A stretch of DNA of 64,000 nt from Cololabis saira (taxonomy: Eukaryota > Chordata > Actinopteri > Beloniformes > Belonidae). Location of the stretch: positions 10,292,843 to 10,356,842 of the forward strand of contig NC_084597.1 in assembly GCF_033807715.1 (NCBI RefSeq), given 5' to 3'. How positions within the stretch are numbered: the stretch's first letter is position 1; the number at the start of each line of letters is the position of its first letter. Of this stretch, positions 21,801 to 32,040 are shown piece after piece. The translations under genes were made by a program, and so were the position numbers. Below the pieces are notes generated by a model, which made no database searches, was not told the DNA's origin, and worked only from the letters and a program-made list of their open reading frames with translations.

Positions 21801-23738
21801 AACAGAGGCCAAAAGACTGAAGCATAATGCGGATGCAGAAGTAGGTCTACCCATTCTTAATTTTAGAAAAATCATCTACAGTCTGCACACATCACAAGTA
21901 ACTGTTTTTGTTCCTTTATTTTCATTGTTTTGTCTCTAGTTGGAGAAGTTCAGTAGAGCCTTTATCTACATGGATGCAGCCATGTTCTTCGTTGAGAGTG
22001 GGATTGTCTTGGAAAAAGATCCAATGACTTCAATGTCTCCATACTCGATGTTTGCAGAGACGGTGGAACTGATCAAGTCAGAACCCACGCTTGTCATACA
22101 TTTTTGTTTGTTTTGAGTGTTAGACCATAGTTTGTTAAATTGCAAAGCTATTGACTGTTCTCATCCACTGTTTACATGCTTGCCATTGTGATGTTTCCCT
22201 GGATTAAAGTAGTACTTCATTTGAATTGTTGGTTTTGTCACCTGTGCCTCTCATTCCCACAGATTTGTTGTAAGACTTAAAAACCCAGTGGACTCGCCAG
22301 CATCATCCTTGGAAAATGACTTTTTGGTTTTATGGTAAGATGATGCCTCATGTCTTACCAGATTAGTGTCTTCGTCATTGATCCATCTCAGATGAGCAGT
22401 AGATGTACTGTGTTCACAGACAGGTTAAGTAAACAGGGCAAGATTACTAAAAAAATATGATGAACTTTAAATACTCCTTAAATACTCCTCTGATACAAAT
22501 TGTGAATTGTTTGATTTCTATAGTATGAGGGCCCAGTGTATCCTGCAGATGGCGATGTTTCGGCACAAACAAACAACTGCAGTGAAGTATTCAAAAACCC
22601 TCAGTTATCACTTTGATGTAAGTAATACTTTTTTTTATCTCGTCTGCTAGTTTTATAGTAAGTTTTGTCAATATCGGTAAAAAAAAAAGTAAGTGAAGTT
22701 TCTCCATCAGACCTCTACTCAAGTACCACATCATCCTCCCGCGTCTTCATCAAAGTAAGTCATCCGCTTTAGAAGTTACAGCTTCTGTTTGAAACTGTAC
22801 TCCACAAGTCACGCACAGACAGCATTACACGTCTTTAACTCGTGTTTATTTGTCCCTCAGCATCACAAACTACCTGCCACCTTCAGCCATCACATCCAGC
22901 AGCTCAGGTCCTGGCTCCAGCCACTGTGCCGGTGGGTTGGGTGTGGGCCAAGTTGGCACCACAGTGGCAATTCCTCAAGAAATCCAAAAATTGGCTTTCA
23001 ACTACATCACCATCACTATGTTATTCTTGAACGCTCATTGTATCTGGGAGCAGGCAGAGGAGCTGACACACAAAGGCAGCGGTAAGAACTGATGAAAAAC
23101 AGACCAAAGTTTGTTTCCAAACATAGTTTAAATGTGTTTTAAATTAAGTTGGGAACCTTCCTGAAGTAACTTTCAGGTTTTTAAAAGAAAAAAATTAAAA
23201 TGAGCAGTTTGGAGATTGTGGAAAGGTAGAAGATGCTTCTAGATTTTTGTAATTAACATGTCTAAATTATCCATAATTAGCAACATTTTGAACAAGGACT
23301 GGGCAATACAGATAAACTGCATGAGAATCGGTGTTAAAGGAGACGTACTGGTATATTGTCCTTTTGTGTCAAAAGTTGACAGTTTCCTGAGGTATTAAAG
23401 AAATGCCTTGTTAAAGTAAAAGAGGGTAACTGTACAAGAGATCCGCTTGTGTTCACGTGCCAAGTCAGCATTAAAGGGTTTTACAGTTTTCCGGCACCTA
23501 CTTTTAGTAAATGCAACTTGATGTGGTGGATGGAGATAAAAGTTGGGGAGACTCTTGACATTTAAAAAACAAGGTGAGACAAAAGGTGTAAGATTTTTGT
23601 GAGGTTCAGTGACTTATTTCTGTGTTTCAGGTCTGTTGGCAGAGCTGGACACACTTTTGGGGCCACTGAGCCTGACCTCAAGTTTGAAGTCTATGGTCCG
23701 CTATACCAGACAAGGCGTCCACTGGCTGAGGCAGGAAG
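9886..23738 (+). CDS. AF4/FMR2 (AFF) family protein, 3' part of gene
   Basis: AFF proteins are scaffolds of super elongation complexes. They bind P-TEFb and ELL/ENL partners in the nucleus and dimerise through a C-terminal homology domain. Exons by eye: 9886-9919, 10276-10330, 17278-17363, 18242-19321, 19464-19636, 19726-19814, 19920-20148, 20221-20315, 21777-21840, 21940-22076, 22263-22334, 22524-22617, 22711-22754, 22861-23081 and 23631-23738. All have AG/GT borders and consistent phases, giving one open frame. Serine-rich sequence ([17 protein letters not shown]) precedes the WQLGNWM motif typical of the family. Lysine-rich segments follow, then [18 protein letters not shown] opens the homology domain and it closes with [16 protein letters not shown]. 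The N-terminal domains lie upstream of the window. The last coding exon after 23738 was not found. The paralogue (AFF1-4) cannot be decided here. Confidence 0.85.
10430..11300 (+). pseudogene. LINE reverse transcriptase fragment in AFF intron
   Basis: Plus-strand RT remnant. [16 protein letters not shown], then [13 protein letters not shown], then (after a frameshift near 10760) [21 protein letters not shown], then [14 protein letters not shown] and [19 protein letters not shown] replaces YADD as the catalytic box. Lacks the N-terminal half and the endonuclease. The clade is not certain (RTE- or Jockey-like fish LINE). Downstream GC-rich sequence to about 11500 is probably its tail or a neighbouring repeat. 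Confidence 0.8.
11301..11926. other. Repeat-derived spacer, no gene
   Basis: GC-rich block to about 11450, then unique-looking AT-rich sequence that probably includes the 3' UTR of the Penelope-like element. No supported gene. Confidence 0.35.
11927..12694 (-). pseudogene. Penelope-like element: RT thumb region and GIY-YIG endonuclease
   Basis: An uninterrupted frame of about 255 residues, 5' truncated. It starts in the C-terminal part of the Penelope RT ([19 protein letters not shown]) and continues [20 protein letters not shown] cysteine-rich block follows (CGNCKCC), then the GIY-YIG nuclease with [26 protein letters not shown] and a terminal [13 protein letters not shown] block. The RT catalytic palm is absent. 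Penelope-like elements of the Neptune type in fish have this arrangement. It lies in an AFF intron, antisense to the gene, and abuts Crypton sequence at about 12680-12700. Confidence 0.85.
12863..12920. repeat. Two adjacent perfect palindromes
   Basis: 12863-12901 is an inverted repeat with 19-base arms around one T (core GTGTGCTCGTTGA). 12902-12920 is CACTAGGTG and its complement around one A. They adjoin without a gap, within Crypton-derived sequence. No known element end was recognised. Confidence 0.8.
13440..13521. mobile_element. Right end of a hAT MITE (TAGGGCTGGGCGATA family), diverged
   Basis: Ends ATTGCCCAGCCCTA and contains several ATATCGAGATA motifs, as in the copies at 54894, 61964 and 63223, but is shorter and diverged. 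The left end was not found. Confidence 0.5.
13734..15489. mobile_element. hAT (Charlie-like) element splitting the Crypton, 8-bp target duplication
   Basis: Left end CAGTGGTTTTCAAACTTTTTC, right end CTGAAAACCGCTG. CATTAGAG flanks both sides (13726-13733 and 15490-15497). Removing the element and one duplication joins the Crypton reading. The interior has no hAT transposase and contains an L1-type LINE fragment and GC-rich sequence. Confidence 0.9.
14590..15250 (+). pseudogene. L1/Tx1-like LINE 3' fragment inside the hAT element
   Basis: Plus-strand translation with several breaks resembles the C-terminal part of fish L1-clade ORF2 (a RLIQLKFYP-like start near 14635, a CSFCQR-like cysteine motif near 14705, [14 protein letters not shown] near 14875). 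An A/T-rich 3' tail follows. Terminal truncated insertion. Confidence 0.5.
15900..17277. other. AFF intron: old repeats, L1-like fragment on minus strand at 16450-16780
   Basis: Between 16450 and 16780 the minus strand reads [20 protein letters not shown] and [14 protein letters not shown], which resembles the region downstream of RT in L1/Tx1 LINEs. The rest (for example 15990-16190) looks like older dispersed repeat. No exon seen. Confidence 0.45.
17433..18170. mobile_element. TIR DNA element in AFF intron with internal MITE
   Basis: Left end TGGCCCTTTTCGACTAGTAC and right end its inverse (GTACTAGTCGAAAAGGACCA), continuing for about 25 bases. I see no clear target duplication. It occupies almost the whole intron between exons 17278-17363 and 18242-19321. 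A degraded Harbinger-like MITE (17763-17826) sits inside it. Confidence 0.7.
18242..19321 (+). CDS. AFF large exon with repeat-encoded low-complexity region
   Basis: The 1,080-nt exon begins in phase with the preceding exon if the acceptor is TTTTCCAG at 18241. The alternative AAACAG at 18228 would bring in a stop. It encodes [14 protein letters not shown], the family motif, then 15 tandem 13-residue units, then about 110 residues rich in Lys and Ser. The exon ends ACCAAAG before GTGATT. Skipping this 141-base intron removes a TAA directly after the donor, and the next exon continues in frame. Confidence 0.85.
18382..18981 (+). repeat. 39-bp coding minisatellite, 15 units plus a partial
   Basis: Unit consensus translates as [13 protein letters not shown]. 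The units run without spacer from 18382 to 18966 and a partial unit follows. Early units are diverged ([10 protein letters not shown] types), while middle units are almost identical, so the array is probably still expanding or homogenising. Because 39 is a multiple of three and the unit lacks stops in other frames, several long shadow frames appear on both strands. Confidence 0.95.
21105..21505. mobile_element. hAT-like element, decayed
   Basis: Left end CACTGGTTCTAAACCTTTTTGG and right end GATTGAGAATCGCTG are imperfect inverted repeats of hAT type. The flanks share TGTAGAG only approximately. Located in the AFF intron before the homology-domain exons. Confidence 0.5.
21777..23738 (+). CDS. 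AFF C-terminal homology domain exons
   Basis: Seven exons encode an alpha-helical, TPR-like dimerisation domain: [13 protein letters not shown], then [47 protein letters not shown], a Ser/Gly linker ([10 protein letters not shown]), [22 protein letters not shown] and LRQEG. Length and order match the family domain. The linker exon 22711-22754 is only 44 nt. Confidence 0.9.
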
Positions 23739-23869
23739 GTATGACACCAGCTCTCTGCACAACTGTAAAGCTGCCTCTTGCTGCATTTCCTTGACTTCGA
23801 CGCGCTTGGCCGCGACCTGAACAGACTCTATTGATGTGAAGTTTGAAAGCAGATTGATGTTATTATTAT

Positions 23870-26005
23870 TATTTGTTAATTATGGGTATGCCAAGTGGTG
23901 GCATGACCATGCTAGCATTTTGCTAACAAGCTAAAGTGGCAAAAGTCCCACTGCGCAGCAGCGGGTGTACAGCATGACCCAGCTCTGATATGGGGAAAAA
24001 AAAATTTCCAAAAAATAAAACACGCCGGAAAAAACGAGGGAAAACATGAAAATGAAGGCGATATAATAGTCTACAGAAAAGGTTTCCCTCTTCTTCTTAT
24101 TAGGGCCCGAGAACTGACAGTACAAAGGCCCTATTGTATCTGTAGGATTATTTTTTGTTTTTCTTCTGACGAAATGAGGGCCTTTTTGCCCCCCTAAACG
24201 TGCCCCAAAAGTCACCAAATTTTGCACCTCAGCCAGGCCTGGCGAAAAATTTGATATTTCATGGTTTGCATTAAAGTTGTTGGAGAGCTAGCAAGATTTG
24301 AAAGTGGCACCTCCTCTAAGCCCCGCCCCCTCCTCCCCCTCCCGTCAGCGCTCCGTCCAAAGCCACGCCCCCACAAACTTTGGGGAACGCGCATCTGCAG
24401 GAGTCGAGTTTTCCAGGACATTTTGGACAGCACATTTTCAACAAAACTACCCCATGTCTCATTCACCTGTAAGCGAGGCCGGTTTTAGTGGGGGGCAGGG
24501 GTGAGCTGTGCCCACCCAAACGTGCATCCTGCCCACCCAATCAAAGTTATGGGGATCCTTTATTTTTTTATAATTTTATTTTTTTATAAATATAAAAAAA
24601 TATCACAGAATATCTGTACTGTTTCTGATTGGGTGGCACTGGGCACCGCGCATTATTTTTAGACACAACAATGAATGCATACCGCAAAAGTGGACCCGAA
24701 GTCCCAGGAAAATGAGCACAATAGAGAAGTTCAGAACAGCTGACAGAGCACACACTGAAGGCTGATTTATGGTTCCACGTTATACCAACGCAGAGCCTAT
24801 GGCATAGTGTACGCCGTAAGGTTGATTTATGGTTCCGCGTTACACCAACGCAGAATGGTGCGCGTAGCCGCGTACCCTACGGCGTAGGCTACGGCGTAGC
24901 CGTGGCTCCAGAGCCTGCAGCAGAGCATCGCAGCCCCCGCCACCGGCACTCCGCACCGGCGCACCAGCGCTCCGCTACTGGGGGTCTCTGCTAATGGGCG
25001 TAGCAAAATGGCTCAACAGCGCTCCCTAGAAAACTTTGTGCCTCAAGCCCCACAATACGGTTTGACTTACATGCACGAAAATCGGTACACACATGTATCA
25101 TGTCGCAACTTAAAGTAAAGTCTCTTTGGCCGAAACCGAACAGGAAGTCGGCCATTTTCAATTAATCGTGTAATTTTGGCGCAATTTATGCCATTCCTTC
25201 GGCAGTTAATACGGCCCGAACCGTAATGTGCACCCAGGTGTATTATACATCAAAGTGTGCGTCTCCATCCTGCAACGACGCGCATTACTTTTCTCTTTCA
25301 AAAGTGTTACCGTGGTAACGCTAGACGCCAAAAAGCGCGCCCCCCCCCCCCTTCATCTGATTGGTCCATATTTGATAGTTCCCCAAAACTCACCAAATTT
25401 TCCACGCAAGCCAGGCCTGGCAATAAATTTGATATTTCATGGTTTGCATTAATGGGCGTGGCCTAACGGCTCAACAGCGCCCCCTAGAAAACTTTTCTCT
25501 GCCATAACTTTTGAACGGGTTGTGATAAAGACATGTGGTTGGTGTCATCGGACTCGGTATTGAGTCCTTGAGCTTCGTTGGCCTTAATTAGCCCCGCCCC
25601 TTCTTCTGATTGGTTGTCCCTATTTTCTGCTATAACTTTTGAATGTTTTGACATAGAGAGTCGTGGGTGGTGTCATCGGACTCGGTATTGAGTCCTTGGC
25701 CATAATTGGTGCAAATTAGCACAACCCTAAACTACCTACTTCCATTATTAATCACCCTCAACCACACAACCCCGAAGCAGGGGGTTTGTTTTATTAACAA
25801 CCCTAAACCACATCCCCTGTGGGGAGCACAGGAATGAATGCAATACAACCGTTAAAACCTCAAACGGACATAGAACCACCCCGAACACAACCACTACAGC
25901 CCCAAACCAAAGCAGCAAGAGGGGACGAATGGGCAGTAGGGCATGCCCATATCAAAATTTCCTGAATTATTATTTCTTCTTATCATCATCATCATCATCA
26001 TCATC
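23870..26005 (+). repeat. Dispersed repeat R1 copies and nested short elements
   Basis: Intergenic block. Signature parts of R1 here: GGGCCCGAGAACTGACAGTA at 24103, CTTTTTGCCCCCCTAAACGT at 24182, CAGCGCCCCCTAGAAAACTT at 25474, GTACACACATGTATCATGTC at 25085, and repeated units with CTGATTGGTC and ATAACTTTTGAA from 25360. Other copies lie at 32215 (inverted), 35490-37110 and 41690-42320. A Harbinger-like MITE (24759-24905) and a block near 24480-24650 interrupt it. No gene. Confidence 0.65.
24759..24905. mobile_element. Harbinger-like MITE, rearranged
   Basis: Begins AGGCTGATTTATGGTTCC after TGA. A second start-like sequence appears at about 24819, so two copies may be fused or one internally duplicated. 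The core CCCTACGGCGTAGGC is present. Confidence 0.5.
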
Positions 26006-26006
26006 G

Positions 26007-27360
26007 TTTTTTTTTAGCTAAGAGACAACATTGAAAAATGCATTTTCACTTTCTACCTTGCACTTTGAAACCATGGAGTTGACGTCATGTAATGATTTAA
26101 AATCAGGGCCTTATTTAGCTGAGGAACATTGAAGGAAGGACATCAGATTTGACCAAAAGTGCCATTTATTGTAGTGCAAGTACTGTCAGGTGTGACTGAA
26201 ACCTTGTTGATTTTCTCAAGCTTTCTGCTGCTATAACACCTTAGTGAACATAATGTTTTCATGCAAGGTGTTTCAAAGATGCTGGTGGTCTGGATCTTTT
26301 GGTTCTTTTGGACCAGAACAGACTTTTTTTTTTTTCTTGTCATCCATGCTTGTATCGAGCCTCGTACTCGCTGGGTGAGTCAATTTTGGTACAAGTCCAT
26401 GGATGAACATGAAGCGAAACTGTAAAAATGTGGAATTTGACATTCATCGTGTGCAGCTCGATATGTTTCCTGAATTTCTGGGATCTTGTTTTTTGTGTTT
26501 CATCTATGAATTTATTTACAAAAAACTATTATTGACTTGAAAAATGTTTACCAATGCTTTTGAAAGATGCCTTTTCCCCATGTTGTGAGAGATGCGTGAA
26601 ATAATTGATTGAAAAAATGTTTACAAATGTTTTTGAAAGATGCCTTTTCCCCATGTTTTGAGAGTTGTGTGAAATAATTATTGACTGAAAAGATGTTTAC
26701 AAATGTTTTTCCAAGATGCCTTTTCCCCATGTTGAGAGAGATATGTGAAATAATTGATTTAAAATATGTTTACTAATGTTTTTCCAAGATTCCTTTTGCC
26801 TATGTTGAGAGAGATATGTGAAATAATTATTCACTGGAAAAATATTTACTAATGTTTTTCCAAGATGCCTTCTTTTTCATGTCGAGAGAGATGTGTGAAA
26901 TGTGTTTCAGTGTGCTAATATGAATACATTTTGAAAGGAAATTCACTGTCAAGCTCTTTGATTGTCCTCCCCCTGCTTGAAAGGGTTGGCGCATGCACTG
27001 GAGGTTTTAAACTGGACTTCACTTTAAACAATGACTACACAGTTTTTCCTTGTTTTTTCTCCTTTATGTAACTCTGTTCAGGTTCAAATGTTACACAGGC
27101 AGGCAAGGTATTTGTTGTTGTCAAGCGTGAAAAACCAGATGCTTCTCCAGGTCTTGCTGCACCAGTTTGTCAGCAGCAGCAATGTGGCTGCTGCTGTGTC
27201 ATGCCGTCACTGAGTGAGCTGTGTCTTTGAGTTCCTAATTAAAACCTTTTTCCCAGGTGTGTTGGTTGACTCTTATTAGGGAGGTGTAGCTGCTGCCGTG
27301 TCGAGCCCCCCACTTTTAACCCCTTCCTTTCCAGCCTGCATCTCCCAGTTTTACTTCACA
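26007..27360 (-). mobile_element. Probable 3' LTR of a BEL/Pao retrotransposon
   Basis: On the minus strand this block follows directly after the integrase frame. It starts TGTGAAGT right after a purine-rich tract (GAGTGGGAGG), the expected polypurine-tract/LTR junction. A block of the same length and high similarity lies alone at 42326-43708, and both share exactly the TGTGAAG border while the outside sequence differs. The far end is imprecise (TTTTTTTTTAGCTAAG). Contains a ~70-bp tandem repeat. Confidence 0.65.
26537..26900. repeat. ~70-bp tandem repeat, about five units, inside the LTR
   Basis: Units share GATGCCTTTTCCCCATGTT and GTGTGAAATAATT with spacing of roughly 70 bases. The same array recurs at about 42896-43262 in the second LTR copy. 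Units are diverged from each other but conserved between the loci. Confidence 0.8.
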
Positions 27361-27466
27361 CCTCCCACTCGATCTTCCAAGGGAAACATCTGGGAGATCA
27401 CATGTTATCAAGGCAAACTTGAGTCTGACACTCTGCCCTGTTCTTCAGTGGGAAGCAAAAAAATGA

Positions 27467-28240
27467 CTAGTCGCCTGACGTCTCAGTGAAGAACTGTTGC
27501 TGGGATCTCTTCCTTGGGTTCCTTGTGACAGGAACAGAGTAGCTTGGGAGGGTTCTGATGTTCTCATCCCTCACAATTCCTTTGCTGTCAGGGTTGACAC
27601 TGACCACTCTTGCCATTCTGAACTGACCCCTGAGGGCGTTTTGGTCTGCCATCCGGATGATGTCTCCGACGGCGACATTTCTGTTGACTGTATGCCACTT
27701 GCTCCTCACTAAGCGGTTGGGAGCGGTTGGGACTGTTCGGAGTGATGAACTGTATGCTGTCTTCTCAGCTCTGTGTCCTGGTGTCAATGGGCCTTTCATT
27801 TGTAAGATTAGCAGCCATGTAGAGTGTTGTTTGGAACTCACTCCAGGTCAGACCCGACTCTCCTCCAAGACTCTGCAGTGCTTTCTTGACGATACGCACA
27901 GTGGCTTCTGAGGCACCCTTCTGGTACGGATAATCGGCTGGATGAATTTTCCATGTCCATTCTGTGCCATTCTTGGCAGCTTTCTCCTACAAGGCAGCTT
28001 TGTCAAGACTGGCAAGGAATCAGTACTGACCTTCTAGGACTGGTTTTGCACCTATGAAATTTGTACCAGGGTCTGAAAAGATCTTCTTGGGATGACCTCT
28101 TAGTGCTGTGAACCTCTGGTAAGCCATCAGGAAACATTCAGTGGACTGAGAGTTTGCCAGCTCTGTGTGAATGGCTCTTGAGGCCATACAACAAAACACA
28201 ACTCTCCAACTCTTTTTTGTTACTGTCCCCATTTGTAATG
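27467..28240 (-). pseudogene. BEL/Pao integrase fragment
   Basis: Minus-strand blocks: FCCMASRAIHTELANSQSTE, FTALRGHPKKIFSDPGTNFIG (second catalytic Asp), then in a shifted frame a GASEATVRIVKKAL block with the catalytic Glu, then VGDIIRMADQNALRGQF and the IVRDENIRTLPSY end. There are stop codons near 28019 and 27850. Integrases of this type insert the retrotransposon cDNA. 5' truncated at about 28240; RT and gag are absent. Confidence 0.85.
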
Positions 28241-28253
28241 GCTGTTGGGGCAG

Positions 28254-29174
28254 TTAAATGCTCAGACTACGAAACATTAGTGGAGCAGAAGCCCAGCACT
28301 ATTAAACTACCAACAGAGTGTTTGAGGGAGTGCAGTTCAATGACATACTACAAAAAATTGCAACTTCAGGACAATCACAGTATACGGATGAAAGACTCCA
28401 CAGAAGGTAAGTGACATTGTGATATTCTGAAGAGTTTGTTGAAACAAATACATTTCCAGCTCAATTTCTAAAGACAACAAATGAATAAAAAAAAATGATG
28501 ACACATCACTTGTAATGGAATTAGCTCATTTCAATCCATATGTGCTATTTATTTCTATTACGTCGTCAATTTTTTCAGAAATTAAGTTGTTTTTTAATGA
28601 GTTGTATAGATAAATTTGACCTTGAGCTCTGCCTGGCTGCTTTTGTCCTGCTTTATGCTCTGCGAAGAATTCAAGAGTCAAGATTAACTTTATTGTTCCC
28701 CAAACACAGTATGATTATGACAACATATACATGCATCATACATACAGGACATATTAGTACAACATTTAAAAATAAGTTTAAAGAAACGTTTAAAACTGTA
28801 CTCACTTTGAACTATCAAGAAGATTTCATGTGATGTAAGATAATTACAAAATGAAAAATGCTATTATTACAATGGCTGACTATACACTTGGAGAGAGCAT
28901 GCTGTTTTAATGTTGATTAAAATGATTATATTTATCTACTTTAATTGAAAAATTGTAGTTGTAATTGGCCTGCTGAGTATTGGGCTTTATAGATTAGTTT
29001 ATTTTAACAGGAGACCTGGGAGAATACTGCTGGTCTACCAAACTCAACTGCATTATTGGAGAGATCTTCATGCATGCCTACGTGGTGTTGCCTGTGGATT
29101 TACCTGCTGTGGGTCACGACCAGCTGGAAGTGAAAACCACCTACCCGACGGTCACCATGCTGCATGTACTGTAG
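28254..29174 (+). CDS. Two exons of an unrecognised gene, C-terminal end
   Basis: Exon 28254-28406 (acceptor GGGGCAG, donor GAAG/GTAAGT) and exon 29011-29174 (acceptor TTTTAACAG) join in phase, giving about 103 residues ending in TAG. Recognisable strings are CSDYETLVEQKPSTIKLPTE, TYYKKLQLQDNHSIRMKD, then GEYCWSTKLNCIIGEIF and HAYVVLPVDLPAVGHDQLEV. The composition is protein-like and no stop falls inside. I do not recognise the family. The upstream exons are replaced by BEL/Pao sequence, so the gene may be a fragment. A short LINE-type 3' end (28675-28860, minus) lies in the intron. Confidence 0.45.
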
Positions 29175-29518
29175 TTTTACACAAATGACAGAAATCAAAA
29201 CACTCTCATGCTTGTCACCGTTTAAACTTGCAACAAGTTTTTAGCCACTTCGAGGCGTATCCAGAGTCCTGCACTGTTTGCATGCAACAAACATCAACTT
29301 CATTCAAACAGCCATGCAGGGGGAATAGCTGCAAGCAGCTATCCGCGGAGAGTTCATCCTACCTGGGCTGAGCAGCCATGGTGCAGTGCGTCTCTCGCTA
29401 CAACCAAAGTTGGTTGGCATGCGTTTCTTACAATCATCAACATGTGCTTTTCTCAGCTGCGGTGAGAGCAAAAAAAGGTCTTAACAGCTGTCAGGCCACA
29501 GTTTGATTAAAAAATTGA

Positions 29519-30951
29519 GGGTCTGGAGTTGCTGCGGAAGCTTGAAGTGCTGGATTTCTCCAACAACAGAATCTCTGCCATTGAGAACATGGATACACTT
29601 AAGAACCTCACTCATTTTGCAATTGCAAACAACCTCATCAGTGAGATAAGCAATGTAAGAATACTTTATTGCAGGAAATACATTTGCATTGATGCATTTA
29701 TATTGCAAGCATCCTTTGACGTTCATATTTAACTGCGTATAAAATGCATATTGCAGAACTGTCAAACAACTTCATCCAAATCTGAAGCATTTCATAGATG
29801 ATGTACCTCAGGAGGTCTAAAAAGTTGTACCAAGTGTACTTTTTCGGAACTCCTATCTCTGAGGAGGATGAATACGTAATGTTTATTGCTGCCTTTCTTC
29901 CAACCTTGAGGGGCCTAGACAAGATATGTTTTGACAAGAAGACAGTAAGTATACATCATGGTGTATTTTGACACAAACTGAAGCTTGCATCTTGCGTATA
30001 CGCATTACTTTATACTCTTACCTCCTGTTAAAACAGCATTTTTTTTCATCATTTTATTGAAAAGCATGACTTGTCTCAGGTGTATTTTGCTATATGGATC
30101 CTGCATACGATAACTGTGCCATACGTGACTGTGCATATACAGAAGGAAAAAGCATGCGCCAACTACAAGTCCACCCTTGACAAGTTGGAACTTGAAGAAC
30201 TGCAGAAACAACAAGATGCTGAAGCTCAGACGAGGAAGGAAGCTGAGCTAAAATTACACAAAGTATGTTCAAGCTGATGTTTGTTGATGCACTTCATTAA
30301 GCATGCAAACATTATTCCTCATTTAATTATTTCTCTTTTGTAGAGTCTTTTAATGTCTCCTGTATGTTTAAGAGCATGTTTGAAGATGACCCAGAAGCAG
30401 CAAGATTAAGCTGCATTCCAGGAATGGCTTCTCACCTTCAGGAATATCCCTTTTTTCCACTAATATTTCTAGTACATGTGGCTGTATTTCTGACATAGAG
30501 TGCAAACTGAGCAATTTATTCTTTAAATTCCTTGACCTTACAATTACATTTGAGGACCAAATGATGAAGCTGTTCAAGTCCTTATTTAACACCGGGCTGG
30601 CTGAGCACAAAGCAGAGCTGAATGCTTACTTCAGTGGCCAGGCTGACACTATGACATACTACAGGGAAAAAGCAAGTGAGGTGATGGACAAGTATGACGA
30701 GCAATATGACGAGGTAAGCATTTTCAATAAGACTTCCAGTAAACACAAATATCTTATAATAATATGATAGTGATTAGTACTATTGAATTCTCTTGTTATC
30801 ACCTCTCTAGGTGATATTAAAGGTGATGTAGTTACATGTAAGGGACAAAGACCTGATTAGTGCTGAGATTTCCACTTGTGTTGATGAAATCGAGCCGCTG
30901 GTTGAAAGCCTCATGATGATCAACTCTGAGCTGATAGACAACCTGATGGTA
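29519..30951 (+). pseudogene. drc3: DRC3/LRRC48 (dynein regulatory complex subunit 3) fragment, broken
   Basis: DRC3 is a leucine-rich-repeat and coiled-coil subunit of the nexin-dynein regulatory complex in motile cilia. Recognisable exons are 29519-29654 (LRR: KLEVLDFSNNRISAIENMDT), 29798-29944 (YLRRSKKL, then MFIAAFLPTLRGLDK), 30143-30262 (coiled coil ELEELQKQQDAEAQ), 30344-30440 (MFKSMFEDDPEAARLSCIPG), about 30500-30714 (LFKSLFNTGLAEHKAEL) and 30811-30951 (DEIEPLVESLMM, then NSELIDNLM). The last exon has an in-frame TAG at its start, one donor is missing near 30440, the first LRRs are absent, and a LINE replaces the 3' end. Order and similarity fit DRC3 well. Confidence 0.75.
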
Positions 30952-30974
30952 AGAGTGTGCAAGTATTGTGCTTA

Positions 30975-31738
30975 CGTCTGTGTGTATTACACAACACAAC
31001 ACCGACGCCCTGTACAAGAAGGGCCAGAGTCGACTCCACCTGCTGAGGAGACTGATGTCCTTCGGTGTGTGCAGGGAGCTCCTAAGGACTTTCTATGACT
31101 CTGTGGTAGCGTCTGCCATATTTAATGCAGTGGTCTGCTGGAGCTGCGGGAGCTCGGAGAGAGACAGGAAGAGACTGAACCGACTGTTCAGGAGGGCTGG
31201 CTCGGTTCTTGGTTGTGCTCTGGACTCTGCTGAGGAGGTGGGTGAGAGGAGGATGCTGGTCAAGCTGAACTCCATCATGAACAACCCCTCTCACCCCCTA
31301 CATGACACTGTGGGAGCATCAGCAGCTCCTTCAGCCAAAGACTGCTCCACCCGCGCTGCAAGGAACGCTACCGCAGGTCCTTCATCCCCACAGCCATCAG
31401 ACTGTATAATAAGCAACTGTAGCCACCCTTGTGCAATAAACCTGTTTCTTTATAAGTGCAATAACCACTAATACCTCACGTATTTTTGGAAATATTTGTA
31501 AATATTTTGTAAATATTATCCGTTTATTTGGTGTTTACTACTTTTTTTCTCTCTTGTACATAGTCTTTTTCTACTTTTTATATTGCTCTTTTTTATTATT
31601 TAACTATTTATGGTTATTTCTATTTTAAATCTTTTGTATAAAGCGTGTGTGTGTGTGTTTTGGCTGCTGCACGAGTGAATTTCTCCTCTGGGAGATCAAT
31701 AAAGTCTACTATTCTATTATATTCTATTCTATTAATCT
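30975..31738 (+). mobile_element. 5'-truncated LINE with TTCTA tail
   Basis: Encodes the C-terminal region of a fish LINE ORF2: LYKKGQSRLHLLRRLMSFGV, LLRTFYDSVVASAIFNAVVC, SERDRKRLNRLFRRAGSVLG and NNPSHPLHDTVG. It ends GGGAGATCAATAAAGTCTAC followed by repeated TATTC units. It interrupts the DRC3 fragment. Clade not assigned. Confidence 0.8.
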
Positions 31739-31941
31739 TGTGTACTTTTTAAAACATCCTTTATTCAACAAAGCAGTCTTGAAAAAAGAAAAGAAAGAAA
31801 AACTGATAGTATAATTGAATTTTAACGACTTACACTTAATATCCAAGAATGTTGGAACTGCATGAAAAATTTACATTTATTTCATTGGAGACAACAGGAA
31901 TCACAGGTGTTTAATTATCTGCCTTACAATCTTAATTCTTT

Positions 31942-31944
<3 letters not shown>

Positions 31945-32037
<93 letters not shown>
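31945..32037. repeat. GT microsatellite
   Basis: About 45 GT units. It abuts the 3' end of the GC-rich repeat, as the CA/CATA run does in the first copy at 8304. Confidence 0.95.

Positions 32038-32039
<2 letters not shown>

Positions 32040-32040
<1 letters not shown>

Noticed and set aside
23739..23796. Read-through end of the AFF protein (…[10 protein letters not shown] then TGA)
   Set aside because: The sequence after 23738 begins with a good GTATGA donor and is not family-like, so a further exon is more likely. That exon was not identified.
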